A DNA stretch of 64,000 nucleotides from Ornithinimicrobium sediminis (lineage in GTDB: Bacteria > Actinomycetota > Actinomycetes > Actinomycetales > Dermatophilaceae), in NCBI RefSeq assembly GCF_021272345.1, contig NZ_JAJSDQ010000001.1:434001-498000 (forward strand), read 5' to 3'. The notes beneath the pieces are model-generated. The model was not told the origin of the DNA. It made no database searches and worked only from the letters and a program-made list of their open reading frames with translations. The position numbers and the translations under genes are program-made. Every line of letters begins with the position of its first letter. Within the stretch, counting starts at the first letter, position 1. Of this stretch, positions 49,490 to 59,447 are shown piece by piece.

Positions 49490-50037
49490 TCGACGGGTGC
49501 GATCCACTCCGGAGCCTCGTCGACGACGACCGCCTGCGCGGGGTCCCAGGTGCCGTAGCGCGGGTTGACCTCGACCCCCAGCTCCTCGAAGTCGGCCTCG
49601 GTGACCTCGTTGAGCCGCTCCAGGACGTCCTCGGCCTCCGGGTTCTGCAGGGTCGTGGGGTCCTGCAGGAGCGCGAGGTACTGACGGGTGCGTGCGACGT
49701 CGACCGTGAGGTCGGTCGGCTCGGACAGGCCGCTCTCCCGCAGCAGGTCGGTGACCTCGCCGTCGGTGATCTCGAGGGCGGTGCCGGCCATCACCCGGTC
49801 CAGGATGTCGGTGCGGGTCAGCTCGTTGAGCACGTTCGCCGGCTCGGTCGGGGCGGCTGCGATGGAGTTGAGCTGGCCGGTCGTCTCCTGCAGCTCGGCG
49901 GTGCCGATGGTGCGGCCGCTGATGGTCGCGGCCTCGTCGGCGGAGAGTCCGGAGCACGCGCTCAGGAGCAGTGCGGCGGCGAGGGTCGTAGCAGTCAGGG
50001 TCGATCGCGTCACGCGGCCCATCATGTCACCCGGCAT
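49486..50037 (-). CDS. SurA-N-like lipoprotein
   Basis: 183 residues. A signal peptide ends in the lipobox LLSACSG, with Cys at residue 28 if the first ATG is used. The mature part contains ATISGRTIGTAELQETTGQL, a SurA N-terminal-like start, followed by helices (ILDRVMAGTALEITDGEVTDLLRE). There is no parvulin (prolyl isomerase) domain, so it may be a chaperone remnant or an adaptor. Three in-frame ATGs (50037, 50025, 50022) could serve; the second and third leave a normal-length signal. It starts 3 bases after mfd and overlaps mazG. Confidence 0.75.
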   Translation of the reverse strand: MPGDMMGRVTRSTLTATTLAAALLLSACSGLSADEAATISGRTIGTAELQETTGQLNSIAAAPTEPANVLNELTRTDILDRVMAGTALEITDGEVTDLLRESGLSEPTDLTVDVARTRQYLALLQDPTTLQNPEAEDVLERLNEVTEADFEELGVEVNPRYGTWDPAQAVVVDEAPEWIAPVE

Positions 50038-50040
50038 CGG

Positions 50041-53000
50041 TCAGCGTGTCGCCGCCGCCGCGATGTCGTCGAGCAGGACGGCCCGGACGAGCCGCGAGGC
50101 CCAGTCGAGCACGGCACGGTCGCGCAGCGGCCTGCCGCCCACCCGGGCCGTCTTCGGGGCCGGCACCAGGATGGTGCGGGTCGTCGGCTTGACGATGGTG
50201 CCCGGGTAGAGACGGTTGAGCCGCAGCTGCTGGCTCTCACGCAGCCCCTCGACCGGCGCGAACCGGATGCTCTGGCCCTGCACAGCGATGTCGCTGATGC
50301 CGGCGGCCCGGGCCACCGTGCGCAGCCGGGCGACCTCCAGCAGCGTCTCGACCGGCTCGGGCGGGGCGCCGTAGCGGTCGAGGAGCTCCTCGTGGATGGC
50401 GGCCAGCTCCTGCTCGTCCTTGACCTGGGCCAGCTTGCGGTAGGCCTCCAGACGCAGCCGCTCCCCCGGCACGTAGTCGTGCGGGAGGTGGGCGTCCACC
50501 GGCAGCTCGATCCTGACCTCGACCGGCCCCTGCTCCTCCTCGCCCTTGAACTCCGCGACGGCCTCGCCGACCAGGCGCACGTAAAGGTCGAAGCCGACAC
50601 CGGCGATGTGGCCCGACTGCTCGCCGCCGAGCAGGTTGCCGGCGCCGCGGATCTCCAGGTCCTTCATCGCCACGGCCATGCCGGCACCGAGGTCGGTGTG
50701 CCCGGCGATCGTCTGCAGCCGGTCGACGGCCGTCTCGGTGAGCGGCTTCTCCGGAGGGTAGAGGAAGTAGGCGTAGGCACGGTCACGGCCGCGCCCGACC
50801 CTGCCGCGCAGCTGGTGCAGCTGGGACAGGCCCATCTGGTCGGCCCGCTCCAGGATGAGGGTGTTGGCGTTGGAGATGTCCAGGCCGGTCTCGACGATGG
50901 TGGTGCACACGAGCACGTCGGAGCGACGCTCCCAGAAGTCGACGACGACCTCCTCGAGCTTGTGCTCGCCCATCTGCCCGTGCGCCACGGCGACCCTGGC
51001 CTCGGGCACCAGGTCGCGCAGGCGGGCTGCGGCACGCTCGATGGAGCTGACCTTGTTGTGCACGTAGAACACCTGGCCGTCCCGCAGCAGCTCGCGCCGG
51101 ATGGCGGCGCTGATCTGCTTCTCGTCGTAGCCACCGACGAAGGTCAGCACGGGGTGGCGCTCCTCCGGCGGCGTCGCCAGGGTCGACATCTCGCGGATGC
51201 CGGTGACCGCCATCTCCAGCGTGCGCGGGATCGGGGTCGCCGACATGGCGAGCACGTCGACGTTCGTGCGCAGCGCCTTGAGCTGCTCCTTGTGCTCCAC
51301 CCCGAAGCGCTGCTCCTCGTCGATGACGACCAGCCCGAGGTCCTTGAAGCGCACCGAGCTCGAGAGCAGCCGGTGCGTGCCGATCACCAGGTCGACCGAC
51401 CCGTCGGCCAGGCCGGCGACGGTCTCCCGCGCCTCCTTGTCGCTCTGGAAGCGGGACAGGGCCCGCACCGTGACCGGGAACTGCGCGTAGCGCTCGGAGA
51501 AGGTCTGGAAGTGCTGCTGCACGAGCAGCGTCGTGGGCACCAGCACGGCGACCTGCTTGCCGTCCTGGGCCGCCTTGAAGGCGGCGCGGACCGCGATCTC
51601 GGTCTTGCCGTAGCCGACGTCACCGCAGATCAGCCGGTCCATGGGGACCGACTGCTCCATGTCCGCCTTGACCTCCTCGATGCTCGAGAGCTGGTCGGGG
51701 GTCTCGGTGAACGCGAAGGCGTCCTCGAGCTCACGCTGCCAGGGGGTGTCCGGGGAGAACGCGTGACCGACAGTGGCCATCCGTGCGCTGTAGAGCCGGA
51801 TCAGCTCACCGGCGATCTGGCGCACGTGCCGCCGGGCGCGGGACTTGGTCTTCTGCCAGTCCGAGCCGCCCAGGCGGTTCAGCGTCGGGGACTCGCCACC
51901 GACGTAGCGGGTGACCTGGTCGAGCTGGTCGGTGGGGACGTACAGCCGGTCCCCGGGCTGTCCCTTCTTGGACGCGGAGTACTCGAGCACCAGGTACTCC
52001 CGTGTGGCCCCCTGCACGGTGCGCTGCGCCATCTCCACGAAGCGGCCCACACCGTGCTGCTCGTGCACCACGAAGTCACCCGGGCGCAGCTGCAGGGGGT
52101 CGACCTGGCCCCGCCGGCGCGACGGCATACGGCGCATGTCCTTGGTCGACCCACCGGTGCCCGGCTGGCCGGTCAGGTCGGTCTCCCCCACCAGCACCAG
52201 CCGGGCACCGGGCAGGTCGAAGCCGCCGGTGACCGTCGCCGTGGTGACGTGCACCATGTCCGGGGCCAGGTCGCGCAGCGGGGTGTCGAGGCGGTGTGCG
52301 ACGTCGTGCTCCCCGAGCAGCTCGGCGACCCGCTTGGCCAGCCCTGCGCCCTCCAGGGCGACCACCACGCGCCGGCCCTCCTCCAGCCAGCGGCGCAGGT
52401 CACCGACGACTGCCTCGATGTCTCCCCGGTAGGCCTCGACCGGGGTGGCCTCGACGCGCAGCTGGGCGTCGAGGCCCGGACCGTCCTGCGGGTCGGCGAA
52501 CCAGGCCAGGCCCTCGTCGGAGGCGAACGGCGTGACCGTCCACCAGGAGCGCCCGGTGCCCAGCGTGTGCTCCCGCGCCTCCCCGAGGCCGAGGTAGGAG
52601 GCGGTGCCCAGCACCTGCTGCAGGTCCACCGGCACGACATTGCCCGCTGCCGCGTTGGCCCAGCTGGCCTGCAGGAACTCCTCGCTCGTGGCCACCAGGT
52701 CGTGTGCCCGTGTGCGCACCCGCTCCGGGTCCAGCACCAGCACGCGCGCCTGCTCCGGCAGCACGTCGACGAGCGTCTCCATCCCGTCCACCAGGGCGGG
52801 GGCCAGCGACTCCATGCCCTCCACGGCGATGCCCTCGGCCAGCTTGGCGCACAGGTCGGCGACGCCGGGCAGCTGCGCCCCCAGCTCCGCGGCACGGGCC
52901 CGGACCTCGTCGGTGAGCAGGACCTCGCGGCACGGAGGCGCCCAGAGCCCGTGCTGGGCGATCTCGAGCGAGCGCTGGTCGGCGACCTTGAACCAGCGCA

Positions 53001-53628
53001 CCTCCTCGACCGTGTCCCCCCAGAACTCGACCCGCAGCGGGTGCTCCTCGGTGGGCGGGAAGACGTCGAGCAGACCCCCGCGCACCGCGAACTCCCCGCG
53101 GCGCTCGACCAGGTCGGTGCGCGTGTAGGCGGCCCCCACGAGGGCCTCGACCACGTCCTCCAGGGCCCGCTCGTCGCCGGGGCGCAGCTGCACCGGCTCG
53201 AGCTCGCCGAGGCCCCGCACCACCGGCTGCAGGACCGCCCGGACGGATGCCACGACGACGCGCAGCGGTCCGTAGACCGCGTCGTCGGGGTCGGGGTGGG
53301 TGAGACGACGCAGCACCGCGAGCCGGCGTCCCACGGTGTCGCTACGCGGGCTCAGCCGCTCGTGCGGCAGGGTCTCCCAGCTGGGGAAGGTCGCCACGCT
53401 GTCGGCCGGGACGTAGTCGGCCAGCGCCGTCGCCAGGTCGTCCGCCTCGCGCCCGGTGGCGGTGACCGCGAGCACCGTCGAGTGCTCGGCGAGCAGGGCT
53501 GCCAGCGGCGGGTGCATGCCGCGACCGGCGACGACGTCGGCGGTGCCGCGGACGTCGTCGGCGGCAGCCGTGACGGCGCGGACGCCGGGATCGGTGCGGA
53601 TCAGATCCAGGGCGGCGGTGAGGGGCAT
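50041..53628 (-). CDS. mfd: transcription-repair coupling factor Mfd
   Basis: Removes RNA polymerase stalled at lesions and recruits UvrA. 1195 residues in the standard order: UvrB-like N-terminal domains, the RNA-polymerase interaction domain (LQLRPGDFVVHEQHGVGRFVEM), then the translocase with Walker A CGDVGYGKTEIAVRAAFKA, the DEEQRFGVEHKE box, and TTIVETGLDISNANTL, and the C-terminal D7 domain. The ATG at 53628 (MPLTAALDLIRTDPG) is chosen; the frame is open 71 codons upstream but antisense to the next gene's leader. First gene of the leftward run. Confidence 0.97.
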   Translation of the reverse strand: MPLTAALDLIRTDPGVRAVTAAADDVRGTADVVAGRGMHPPLAALLAEHSTVLAVTATGREADDLATALADYVPADSVATFPSWETLPHERLSPRSDTVGRRLAVLRRLTHPDPDDAVYGPLRVVVASVRAVLQPVVRGLGELEPVQLRPGDERALEDVVEALVGAAYTRTDLVERRGEFAVRGGLLDVFPPTEEHPLRVEFWGDTVEEVRWFKVADQRSLEIAQHGLWAPPCREVLLTDEVRARAAELGAQLPGVADLCAKLAEGIAVEGMESLAPALVDGMETLVDVLPEQARVLVLDPERVRTRAHDLVATSEEFLQASWANAAAGNVVPVDLQQVLGTASYLGLGEAREHTLGTGRSWWTVTPFASDEGLAWFADPQDGPGLDAQLRVEATPVEAYRGDIEAVVGDLRRWLEEGRRVVVALEGAGLAKRVAELLGEHDVAHRLDTPLRDLAPDMVHVTTATVTGGFDLPGARLVLVGETDLTGQPGTGGSTKDMRRMPSRRRGQVDPLQLRPGDFVVHEQHGVGRFVEMAQRTVQGATREYLVLEYSASKKGQPGDRLYVPTDQLDQVTRYVGGESPTLNRLGGSDWQKTKSRARRHVRQIAGELIRLYSARMATVGHAFSPDTPWQRELEDAFAFTETPDQLSSIEEVKADMEQSVPMDRLICGDVGYGKTEIAVRAAFKAAQDGKQVAVLVPTTLLVQQHFQTFSERYAQFPVTVRALSRFQSDKEARETVAGLADGSVDLVIGTHRLLSSSVRFKDLGLVVIDEEQRFGVEHKEQLKALRTNVDVLAMSATPIPRTLEMAVTGIREMSTLATPPEERHPVLTFVGGYDEKQISAAIRRELLRDGQVFYVHNKVSSIERAAARLRDLVPEARVAVAHGQMGEHKLEEVVVDFWERRSDVLVCTTIVETGLDISNANTLILERADQMGLSQLHQLRGRVGRGRDRAYAYFLYPPEKPLTETAVDRLQTIAGHTDLGAGMAVAMKDLEIRGAGNLLGGEQSGHIAGVGFDLYVRLVGEAVAEFKGEEEQGPVEVRIELPVDAHLPHDYVPGERLRLEAYRKLAQVKDEQELAAIHEELLDRYGAPPEPVETLLEVARLRTVARAAGISDIAVQGQSIRFAPVEGLRESQQLRLNRLYPGTIVKPTTRTILVPAPKTARVGGRPLRDRAVLDWASRLVRAVLLDDIAAAATR

Positions 53629-53737
53629 GGAGTCCTTCGGCGCGGGACAGGGACCCCCAGAGGGGGAACCGTCGGTGGAAGGTGCAAGTCTAAGGCTCGG
53701 TTGCGCACTCGCGTGGCCCGAGGGGAGGATCGTCCAC

Positions 53738-55807
53738 GTGCACGACACCGGAGCTGTCCACCAGGCGTCGAGGCGCCGTGCCGCCCGAGCGGCCGCGGCG
53801 CTGCTCCTGGCGGCCTGGGTCCTGCTCGGCGTCCCGTCCACGCTGCTGGGTGCGGCGTATGCCGAGGAGCCGGTCGACCTGCCGGGGCAGGTCTACGACC
53901 CGGCAGGGGCGCTCTCGGGCGAGGAGGACCGGGTCGAGGCCGCCCTGGAGCGCCTGGAGGAGGAGACCGGGCTGATCCTCTACGTGGCCTACGTCGACCG
54001 CTTCGAGGGCGCCGGGGGCAACAGCGGCGCCGAGTGGGCTCAGGCCACCTACGACACCTCGGGCATGGGCGGCAACAACGTCCTGCTGGCGGTCGCGGTC
54101 GAGGAGCGCGCCTACGGCTCCGCCGCCGACACCGCGAGCGGGCTGACCCCCGAGTCCGTCGCCGCCGTCGAGACCGACTTCATCGTCCCGGCGCTGCGTG
54201 AGGACGACTGGGTCGGCGCCGTCGAGGCCGCCGCGGACGGGTACGTCGCGTGGGCCGGCGGCGACCTGGACGGTGGCACACAGACCTACCCCGGAGGTGA
54301 GGGGGGCCTGGGCACGGACAGCGCGTTCGGCCTGCCGTGGCTCGTCTTCGCCCCGCTGGTCGCGGTCGGGGGTGTGGCCGTGGTCAGCCGCCTCGGCAAC
54401 AAGGCGGCCCGACGCGGAGGCGGACGCACCGCCGGCGACCCGGCGGAGCCCGCCTCGGCGCAGGGCATGCCGACCCTGGAGCTGCAGCGCCTGGCCGCCG
54501 AGTCGCTCGTGGGCCTGGACAACGCCGTCCGCTCCGCCGAGGAGGAGCTGGCCTTCGCCGAGGCCCAGTTCGGCCAGCAGCGCACCGCCCAGTTCGGCGC
54601 GGTGCTGGCCCAGGCCAAGGCGCAGGCCCGCGAGGCCTTCCGCATCCGCCAGGAGCTCGACGACGCCGACCGCGAGGCGGAGCCCGTCGAGCGGACCATG
54701 CTCGGCCAGATCATCGACCTGTCGCGCGCCGCCACCGGGAACCTCGAGGCCGGCACCCAGGAGTTCGCCGAGCTGCGCTCGCTGCAGGACCGGGCGCCCG
54801 AGCTCCTCGACGACCTCGACCGTGGCCGGCAGGAGGTCTCCCGCCGGCTCCCCACGGCCGAGCAGGTCGTCCGGGGGCTCGAGGCGCGCTACCCCGCGCA
54901 GTCGCTGGTGACCGTGCATCGGCATCGCGAGCAGGCCGCACGGCTCCTCGGCAGCGTCGAGGGGTTCGTCGAGGAGGGCCGCCGGGCCCTGGCCGGCGAC
55001 GACCGCGCGTCCGCCGTGGCAGCGGCCCGGTCGGCCGAGGCCGCCCTCGGGCAGGCCGTGCGCCTGCTCGACCAGATCGACCGGGCCGGCGACGACCTGG
55101 CCAACTCCGTGCAGTCGCTCTCGGAGGCCATCAGCTCCATCACCGCGGACATCCAGGACGCCGGCCGGCTCGCACCCCAGGACCCGACGGTGCGGCAGGC
55201 CGTGGACCGAGCACGCGAGGCCGTGCAGCGCGGCCAGGAGGCCGGCCGTGGCGGTGACCCCCTCGCTGCGCTCGCAGCGCTCGACAGTGCCGAGCACGAC
55301 CTGGACACCGTCCTCGAGCCGATGCGCGAGTCCGAGGAGCACCAGAGCAAGATGCGGCGCGACTTCGACCAGCGGGTGGCCCGCGTGGGGGCCCGGCTGC
55401 GCAGCATCGACGAGACGATCGCCACCCGGCGCGGGGCCGTCGACAGCGGAGCCCGCACCCGCATCTCCGAGGCGCTGCGCCTCTTCGACCAGGCCCAGGC
55501 TGCGGCCGACCAGGACATCACGCAGGCGGCCGGCCTGCTGAACCGCGCCGAGCAGCTCGGCGAGCAGGCCCTGGCCCAGGCCGACGACGACGTCGACCGC
55601 TGGTCCGGGCCTGGCCCGCACCGACGGGGCAACCAGGGCATCGACATCGGCTCCCTCGTGCTGGGCGGCATCCTGCTCGGCGGTGGCCGGGGCGGTGGCT
55701 CCTCGTGGGGCGGCAGCGCAGGCGGGTTCGGTGGCGGTCGGGGTAGTTTCGGGGGAGGTGGCGGCTTCGGCGGGGGCGGCAGCTTCGGCAGCGGCGGGAG
55801 GTTCTAG
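53738..55807 (+). CDS. TPM-domain protein with coiled coils and Gly-rich tail
   Basis: 689 residues. A signal peptide (ARAAAALLLAAWVLLGVPSTLLGAAYA) leads to a TPM domain (VDLPGQVYDPAGALSGEEDRVEAALERLEEETGLILYVAYVD). A membrane helix follows near residue 205 (LPWLVFAPLVAVGGVAVV), then about 380 residues of coiled coil, and a tail of Gly/Ser/Phe repeats (GGGGFGGGG). The TPM domain is named for plastid and membrane proteins of unclear role. GTG start behind GGGGAGG. It precedes pspA by 90 bases; the pair may share a membrane-stress role. Confidence 0.85.
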   Translation: MHDTGAVHQASRRRAARAAAALLLAAWVLLGVPSTLLGAAYAEEPVDLPGQVYDPAGALSGEEDRVEAALERLEEETGLILYVAYVDRFEGAGGNSGAEWAQATYDTSGMGGNNVLLAVAVEERAYGSAADTASGLTPESVAAVETDFIVPALREDDWVGAVEAAADGYVAWAGGDLDGGTQTYPGGEGGLGTDSAFGLPWLVFAPLVAVGGVAVVSRLGNKAARRGGGRTAGDPAEPASAQGMPTLELQRLAAESLVGLDNAVRSAEEELAFAEAQFGQQRTAQFGAVLAQAKAQAREAFRIRQELDDADREAEPVERTMLGQIIDLSRAATGNLEAGTQEFAELRSLQDRAPELLDDLDRGRQEVSRRLPTAEQVVRGLEARYPAQSLVTVHRHREQAARLLGSVEGFVEEGRRALAGDDRASAVAAARSAEAALGQAVRLLDQIDRAGDDLANSVQSLSEAISSITADIQDAGRLAPQDPTVRQAVDRAREAVQRGQEAGRGGDPLAALAALDSAEHDLDTVLEPMRESEEHQSKMRRDFDQRVARVGARLRSIDETIATRRGAVDSGARTRISEALRLFDQAQAAADQDITQAAGLLNRAEQLGEQALAQADDDVDRWSGPGPHRRGNQGIDIGSLVLGGILLGGGRGGGSSWGGSAGGFGGGRGSFGGGGGFGGGGSFGSGGRF

Positions 55808-55897
55808 CCCGGGCCCACGACCACACCCGCATCACGGCATACCAGGGGTCTCCGCACCCGATGAGGGGACCTGGACGTACACGAAAGGAAGACCAGC

Positions 55898-56620
55898 ATG
55901 ACGCAGAAGCAGACCATCCTCGGTCGCATCTCCCAGCTCGCGCGGGCCAACATCAACGCGCTGCTCGACAACGCCGAGGACCCGGAGAAGATGCTGGACC
56001 AGCTGGTTCGCGACTACACCAACTCGATCTCCGAGGCCGAGGAGGCCGTGGCGGTCACCATCGCCAACGTGCGCATGGCCGAGGCCGACCTCAAGGCCGA
56101 CGAGGAGGCGGCCGAGGAGTGGGGTCGCAAGGCGTCCGCCGCCTCGCGCAAGGCCGAGGAGATGCGGTCCTCCGGTGACGTCGCCGGCGCCGAGAAGTTC
56201 GACAACCTCACCCGGATGGCCCTGGGTCGCCAGATCCAGCACGAGGACGACGTGGCCTCGGCACGTCCCGCCATCGAGCAGCAGAACGCCACGGTCGAGC
56301 AGCTCAAGCAGGGCCTGGTCTCGATGAAGACCAAGCTCGAGGACCTCAAGTCCCGCCGCGGCACCCTGGTCGCCCGGGCCCGCACGGCGGAGGCACAGAG
56401 CAAGGTGCACGACGCGATCTCCTCGATCGACGTCATGGACCCCAACAGCGAGCTGTCCCGCTTCGAGGACCGGATCCGTCGCCAGGAGGCGATGGTGCAG
56501 GGTCGGGCGGAGGCGCAGGCGACGAGGCTGGAGGACCAGTTCGCCGAGCTCGAGGACCACACGCACGACCGTGAGATCGAGGCGCGGATGCAGCAGCTCA
56601 AGGGTGGCCAGTCCTCCTGA
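55898..56620 (+). CDS. pspA: PspA/IM30-family membrane-stress protein
   Basis: A 240-residue, almost entirely helical ESCRT-III-like protein. It has the N-terminal helix MTQKQTILGRISQLARANINALLDNAEDPEKMLDQLVRDY, the conserved start of the family, followed by long coiled-coil helices and a Gln-rich end. It binds stressed membranes and holds them intact. ATG start behind AAAGGAAG. The TPM-domain gene upstream is a plausible partner. A 32-bp tandem repeat begins four bases after the stop. Confidence 0.93.
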   Translation: MTQKQTILGRISQLARANINALLDNAEDPEKMLDQLVRDYTNSISEAEEAVAVTIANVRMAEADLKADEEAAEEWGRKASAASRKAEEMRSSGDVAGAEKFDNLTRMALGRQIQHEDDVASARPAIEQQNATVEQLKQGLVSMKTKLEDLKSRRGTLVARARTAEAQSKVHDAISSIDVMDPNSELSRFEDRIRRQEAMVQGRAEAQATRLEDQFAELEDHTHDREIEARMQQLKGGQSS

Positions 56621-56623
56621 CCG

Positions 56624-56731
56624 CGTTGCCAGGGGTTTCGCACCCTTCCCCACCACGTTGCTAGGGGTTTCGCACCCTTCCCCACCACGTTGCTAGGGGT
56701 TTCGCACCCTTCCCCACCACGTTGCCAGGGG
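56624..56731. repeat. tandem array of a 32-bp repeat
   Basis: Three full units start at 56624, 56656 and 56688, each reading CGTTGCYAGGGGTTTCGCAC then CCTTCCCCACCA, and a truncated fourth starts at 56720. Units differ by one base. There are no spacers, so it is not a CRISPR array. The core GTTGCCAGGG is shared with the repeats at 38546-38745. Confidence 0.93.
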
Positions 56732-56738
56732 TAGTGAC

Positions 56739-56778
56739 CGAGCGGGCCCGCACCTCGCCGAGGTGCCGGGCCCGCTCG
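56739..56778. terminator. strong hairpin terminator between pspA and pth
   Basis: CGAGCGGGCCCGCACCTC (56739-56756) pairs with 56760-56778 with one bulged base and a 3-base loop. It lies between convergent genes, just after the 32-bp array. Confidence 0.85.
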
Positions 56779-56811
56779 TGTCCTGCCTCAGCCGTCGTGC
56801 AGCGGCGTGGC

Positions 56812-57402
<591 letters not shown>

Positions 57403-57423
57403 CAGTGTGCCTCCCGGAACGGG

Positions 57424-57456
57424 GCACGGGCGCCGAGGAGACCTCGACGCCCGTGC
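57424..57456 (-). terminator. hairpin between rplY and pth
   Basis: GCACGGGCG (57424-57432) pairs with CGCCCGTGC (57448-57456) and an inner CGAGG/CCTCG extends the stem. It may terminate or attenuate rplY transcription before pth. Confidence 0.75.
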
Positions 57457-57470
57457 CGCTCAGACGATCG

Positions 57471-58148
57471 TCAGGACTGCTCGGCCTCGGAGGTCTCGCC
57501 CTCCGCGGACTCCTCGGAGGTCTCGCCCTCGGCGGACTCCTCCGACTCGTCCTTCTCGATGCCCAGCTCGGCCTCGACCTCGGCGAGCTCGGACTCCAGC
57601 GCCTCCTCGGACTTGGCCTGGGTGACGTTGACGACCAGCGCGTCGGGGTCGGTGACCAGGGTGACGCCGTCGGGGAGGGTGAGCTCGCCGGCGTGGATCT
57701 GGGTGCCGGCCTCGAGGCCCTCGACCGAGACGGTGATCGACTCGGGGATGCGCGTGGCCTCGGCCTCGATGGTCAGCTCGGAGTGGTCGAGGTTGACCAG
57801 GGTCTCCGGTGCGGCCTCGCCCTCGACGTGCACGTAGACGTCGACCTCGACCTTCTCGCCCTTGATCACGGTGACGAGGTCGACGTGCTCGATGAAGCGC
57901 TTGATCGGGTCGCGCTGCACGTCCTTGGCCAGGGCCAGGTGCTCCTCGCCGTCGACGTCCAGCGTCAGGACGGCGTTGCTGAGCTTCATCGCCATCATGG
58001 TGTCGTGGCCCGGCAGGGTGAGGTGCAGCGGGTCGTTGCCGTGGCCGTAGAGCACGGCGGGCACCTTGTCGGCGCGGCGGATGCGACGGGCAGCGCCCTT
58101 GCCGAACTGGGTGCGCTTCTCGGCGGAGATACGGATCTGGTCGGACAT
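57471..58148 (-). CDS. rplY: 50S ribosomal protein L25/general stress protein Ctc
   Basis: Binds 5S rRNA in the large subunit. 225 residues: the L25 beta-barrel (RTQFGKGAARRIRRADKVPAVLYGHGNDPLHL) and the TL5/CTC C-terminal domain (GLEAGTQIHAGELTLPDGVTLVTDPDALVVNV), then an acidic tail of Glu/Ser repeats (SAEGETSEE). The two-domain form is usual outside the gamma-proteobacteria. ATG start. Confidence 0.95.
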   Translation of the reverse strand: MSDQIRISAEKRTQFGKGAARRIRRADKVPAVLYGHGNDPLHLTLPGHDTMMAMKLSNAVLTLDVDGEEHLALAKDVQRDPIKRFIEHVDLVTVIKGEKVEVDVYVHVEGEAAPETLVNLDHSELTIEAEATRIPESITVSVEGLEAGTQIHAGELTLPDGVTLVTDPDALVVNVTQAKSEEALESELAEVEAELGIEKDESEESAEGETSEESAEGETSEAEQS

Positions 58149-58463
58149 GAGGCCTCTTTCACTACTGCGGGATCAGGGGATCAGCGACGGTGCTGGGCCT
58201 CGACGCGGGACACGACGCGGGCGGACGGGCGCGGTCGACCGGACGGGGACGACGAGATGTCGAGCACCGCCGCGTCGAATCACGGAAACCGCAGGTCGCT
58301 TGTCGACCGTGTGGCGTCCCTCGCCGAGGCAACAGTCCGACAGTCTACGCGACCGGCTGGTGCAACCGAAACCAGGCGGACGGCATACCCCGCTGCTGGT
58401 CACGGTATGCCGTGAGCCCACCGTGACGCGGTGCGGCCTGCCCGGGCCGTGGGTCGTAGGTCG
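58149..58463. other. 315-base spacer between prs and rplY
   Basis: No gene is supported. It holds a leftward promoter for rplY (-35 TTCGGT as complement of 58365-58370, -10 TAGACT as complement of 58342-58347, 17-base spacer), giving a leader of about 185 bases. It also holds a 10-bp perfect inverted repeat, ACGGCATACC (58382-58391) / GGTATGCCGT (58403-58412), likely the prs terminator. Confidence 0.6.
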
Positions 58464-59447
58464 TCAGGCCTGCCCGTCGAACATGCTCGTGACCGAGCCG
58501 TCCTCGAAGACCGCGCGGATCGCCTGGCTGACCAGCGGGGCGATCGACAGCTCGGTGATCTTGGGCAGCGCGCGGGCCTCCTCGCTCAGCGGCAGCGTGT
58601 TGGTGACGACCACCTCGCGGGCCACCGACGCCGAGAGCCGCTGCACGGCCGGGTCGGAGAAGATGGCATGCGTGGCGGCGATGACCACGGAGCCGGCGCC
58701 CTCGGCCATGAGCGCGTCGGCCGCCTGGCAGATGGTGCCGCCGGAGTCGATCATGTCGTCGACGAGGATGCAGGTGCGGCCGGCGACCTCGCCCACCACG
58801 CGGTTGGCGACCGACTGGTTGGGGCGGCTGATGTCCCTCGTCTTGTGGATGAAGGCCAGGGGCGCACCGCCGAGACGGTGTGACCACTGTTCGGCCACCT
58901 TGATCCGGCCGGCGTCGGGCGAGACGACGGCGAGCTCCTCGCGGCCGTACTTCTCCCGCACGTAGTCGGCCAGGATCGGCAGTGCCATCAGGTGGTCGAC
59001 GGGCCCGTCGAAGAAGCCCTGGATCTGCGCGGTGTGCAGGTCGACCGCCATGAGCCGGTCGGCCCCGGCCGTCTTGAACATGTCCGCCACCAGGCGTGCC
59101 GAGATCGGCTCCCGCCCCCGGTGCTTCTTGTCCTGGCGGGCGTAGCCGTAGAACGGGAGCACCACCGTGATCCGCTTGGCCGAGGCGCGCTTGAGCGCGT
59201 CGACCATGATGAGGTGCTCCATGATCCACTTGTTGATCGGCGCGGTGTGGCTCTGGATGACGAAGGCGTCGCACCCGCGCACCGACTCGTTGAACCGGAC
59301 GTAGATCTCGCTGTTGGCGAACTCGTAGGAGTCCGCGGGGACCAGCTCGGTGCCCAGGGCGTCGACCACGGCCTCGGCCAGCTCCTGATGGGCCCGGCCG
59401 CTGAAGACCATGAGGTTCTTCTTGGTCGTGAGATGGATGCCGGTCAT
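58464..59447 (-). CDS. prs: ribose-phosphate diphosphokinase
   Basis: Makes PRPP from ribose-5-phosphate and ATP. 327 residues with [20 protein letters not shown], the ATP region [35 protein letters not shown] and the PRPP-binding signature [21 protein letters not shown] start overlapping the glmU stop by 4 bases (ATGA). A likely terminator hairpin with the CGGCATAC/GTATGCCG octamers follows. Confidence 0.96.
   Translation of the reverse strand: MTGIHLTTKKNLMVFSGRAHQELAEAVVDALGTELVPADSYEFANSEIYVRFNESVRGCDAFVIQSHTAPINKWIMEHLIMVDALKRASAKRITVVLPFYGYARQDKKHRGREPISARLVADMFKTAGADRLMAVDLHTAQIQGFFDGPVDHLMALPILADYVREKYGREELAVVSPDAGRIKVAEQWSHRLGGAPLAFIHKTRDISRPNQSVANRVVGEVAGRTCILVDDMIDSGGTICQAADALMAEGAGSVVIAATHAIFSDPAVQRLSASVAREVVVTNTLPLSEEARALPKITELSIAPLVSQAIRAVFEDGSVTSMFDGQA

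Noticed and set aside
56624-56731. Possible CRISPR array
   Set aside because: The 32-bp units abut without spacers and there are no cas genes.
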